A stretch of DNA of 64,000 nt from Arcicella lustrica (lineage in GTDB: Bacteria > Bacteroidota > Bacteroidia > Cytophagales > Spirosomataceae), in the NCBI RefSeq assembly GCF_034930985.1, contig NZ_JAYGIM010000004.1, forward strand, positions 186,001 through 250,000. The letters run 5' to 3'. A program made the translations under genes and the position numbers. The notes under the pieces were generated by a model, which ran no database searches, had not been told where the DNA came from, and saw only the letters and a program-made list of their open reading frames with translations. Below are positions 63,454 through 64,000 of the stretch, piece by piece. Each line of letters opens with the position of its first letter. Position 1 is the first letter of the stretch.

Positions 63454-63474
63454 TCTTTTTGAGAGTGAAGTGAA

Positions 63475-64000
63475 TTATTTATTCGTTGTTCTTACGATAC
63501 GAAGGTTATCAACAGCCATTGCTATTTTATCAATATCGCTATTTTGTGGTGTTGTATTATCGAAGAAGAAAACAAATTCAGCTCCGCCATTATTTCCATC
63601 AGCCCCCAAAATATCACTGATTGAAGTTGCTGAAGTACCAGTACCATCGGAGGTTCTGAAATCCGTTAACGGAATCGTTTGTGTTAGCCAACCTTGTGTA
63701 GAGAATGCTTTTCCAGCGGCTCTCCAAGGTTCATAACGAGCAGCGTAGTTTTTGCCATTAGCTTTAATCAAAAATGCCCCTGATGCCCAAGCTTGCTTCA
63801 CATTAATTTCAAATTTCAATGAAAAATGTTCTACTCTATTCGTTAAACTATCTTTGCTCATTAATGGATTTCTCAAATCTGTTGTTAGCCACAAAGCTCT
63901 TCCATCTGCATTCCACCAAGCATTATCTCCTGCTTTTGTTACTGTATTTTTTTCAAAATAAGCATAAGAACCATGCGCACCCGGATAGTCTGTAGTGCTG
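63475..64000 (-). CDS. Surface glycan-binding protein (SGBP-B-like), N-terminal part outside the window
   Basis: The frame is open from the window edge (64000) to the TAA at 63475, giving the last about 174 residues. The phrases DNAWWNADGRALWLTTDLRNPLMSKDS and WLTQTIPLTDFRTSDGTGTSATSISDILG with the closing DIDKIAMAVDNLRIV look like the C-terminal glycan-binding domain of the surface proteins found in Bacteroidetes xyloglucan and beta-glucan loci. A lipoprotein signal, Ig-like linker domains, and a SusC/SusD pair would be expected upstream beyond the edge. The family assignment is by pattern only. Confidence 0.7.
   Translation of the reverse strand, partial: STTDYPGAHGSYAYFEKNTVTKAGDNAWWNADGRALWLTTDLRNPLMSKDSLTNRVEHFSLKFEINVKQAWASGAFLIKANGKNYAARYEPWRAAGKAFSTQGWLTQTIPLTDFRTSDGTGTSATSISDILGADGNNGGAEFVFFFDNTTPQNSDIDKIAMAVDNLRIVRTTNK

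Noticed and set aside
1..64000. tRNA or rRNA genes.
   Set aside because: I found no cloverleaf-like stretch or rRNA signature; a tRNAscan/Infernal run would be needed to be certain.

Overview
The window looks like chromosomal DNA from a Bacteroidota bacterium of the order Cytophagales; a Spirosomaceae-type genome (Flectobacillus, Arcicella or Emticicia relatives) is my guess, not a proof. Reasons: AT-rich DNA, promoters of the TAnnTTTG type, a FecI/FecR sigma/anti-sigma pair beside SusC/SusD, type IX secretion (T9SS) C-terminal sorting domains, LytS/LytTR two-component pairs and many SPII lipoproteins. I see no tRNA, rRNA, CRISPR array, prophage or intact insertion sequence.

Layout. 1-2.7 kb: the 5' part of an exported cupredoxin-like gene, an AraC-type regulator and two small DUF proteins (DUF1398, DUF1569), bracketed by two copies of a two-hairpin repeat. 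2.7-5.8 kb (minus): a translationally coupled pair, a PLP aminotransferase followed by an unusual FAD-monooxygenase/DsbA-like fusion. 6.3-21.7 kb (plus): a pectin utilisation locus: ECF sigma factor, FecR anti-sigma, SusC with an N-terminal signalling (STN) domain, SusD, a DUF5123-type surface lipoprotein, a PL10 pectate lyase and a 1575-residue PL1-CE8 (lyase plus pectin methylesterase) T9SS protein. The sigma/anti-sigma pair plausibly senses substrate through the SusC STN domain; the secreted enzymes de-esterify and cut homogalacturonan and SusCD imports the oligomers.

22-30.3 kb: a DUF4382 lipoprotein, a serine hydrolase, an alpha/beta hydrolase lipoprotein, a small Spy-like exported protein, a fatty-acid hydroxylase-family membrane protein, a LytTR/LytS two-component pair, a cluster of palindromes, a DUF2911 protein and an acyl-CoA thioesterase. 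30.5-36.8 kb: nuoL, nuoM and nuoN of respiratory complex I, with a histidine kinase gene lying antisense between nuoM and nuoN. 36.8-44.3 kb: a phosphoribosyltransferase, small membrane proteins, an S41 protease, ruvX, aroE, a 21-nt tandem array and REP-like hairpins, then a kinase/regulator pair that is divergently transcribed. 45-53 kb: a metallophosphatase, a D-Ala-D-Ala-ligase-like ATP-grasp enzyme, an orphan OmpR-type regulator followed by an LpxH-like phosphatase and a glycosyltransferase, a PIN-domain toxin/antitoxin pair, a C40 peptidase, and a pirin coupled to a degenerate receiver protein. A second 21-nt array follows.

53.4-64 kb (minus, continuing past the window edge): a second polysaccharide locus, probably for xyloglucan or another beta-glucan: a surface glycan-binding protein (partial), a clan-A-like glycosidase lipoprotein, GH44 with T9SS tail, GH9, GH2 and a PQQ-type sugar dehydrogenase. 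Its SusC/SusD would be expected just beyond position 64000.

Besides the genes, the window is rich in intergenic repeats: covarying hairpins, 21-nt arrays open on both strands, long inverted repeats at gene ends, and a duplicated leader element upstream of the GH9 and GH2 genes. These, and the monooxygenase/DsbA fusion, are the least explained parts.
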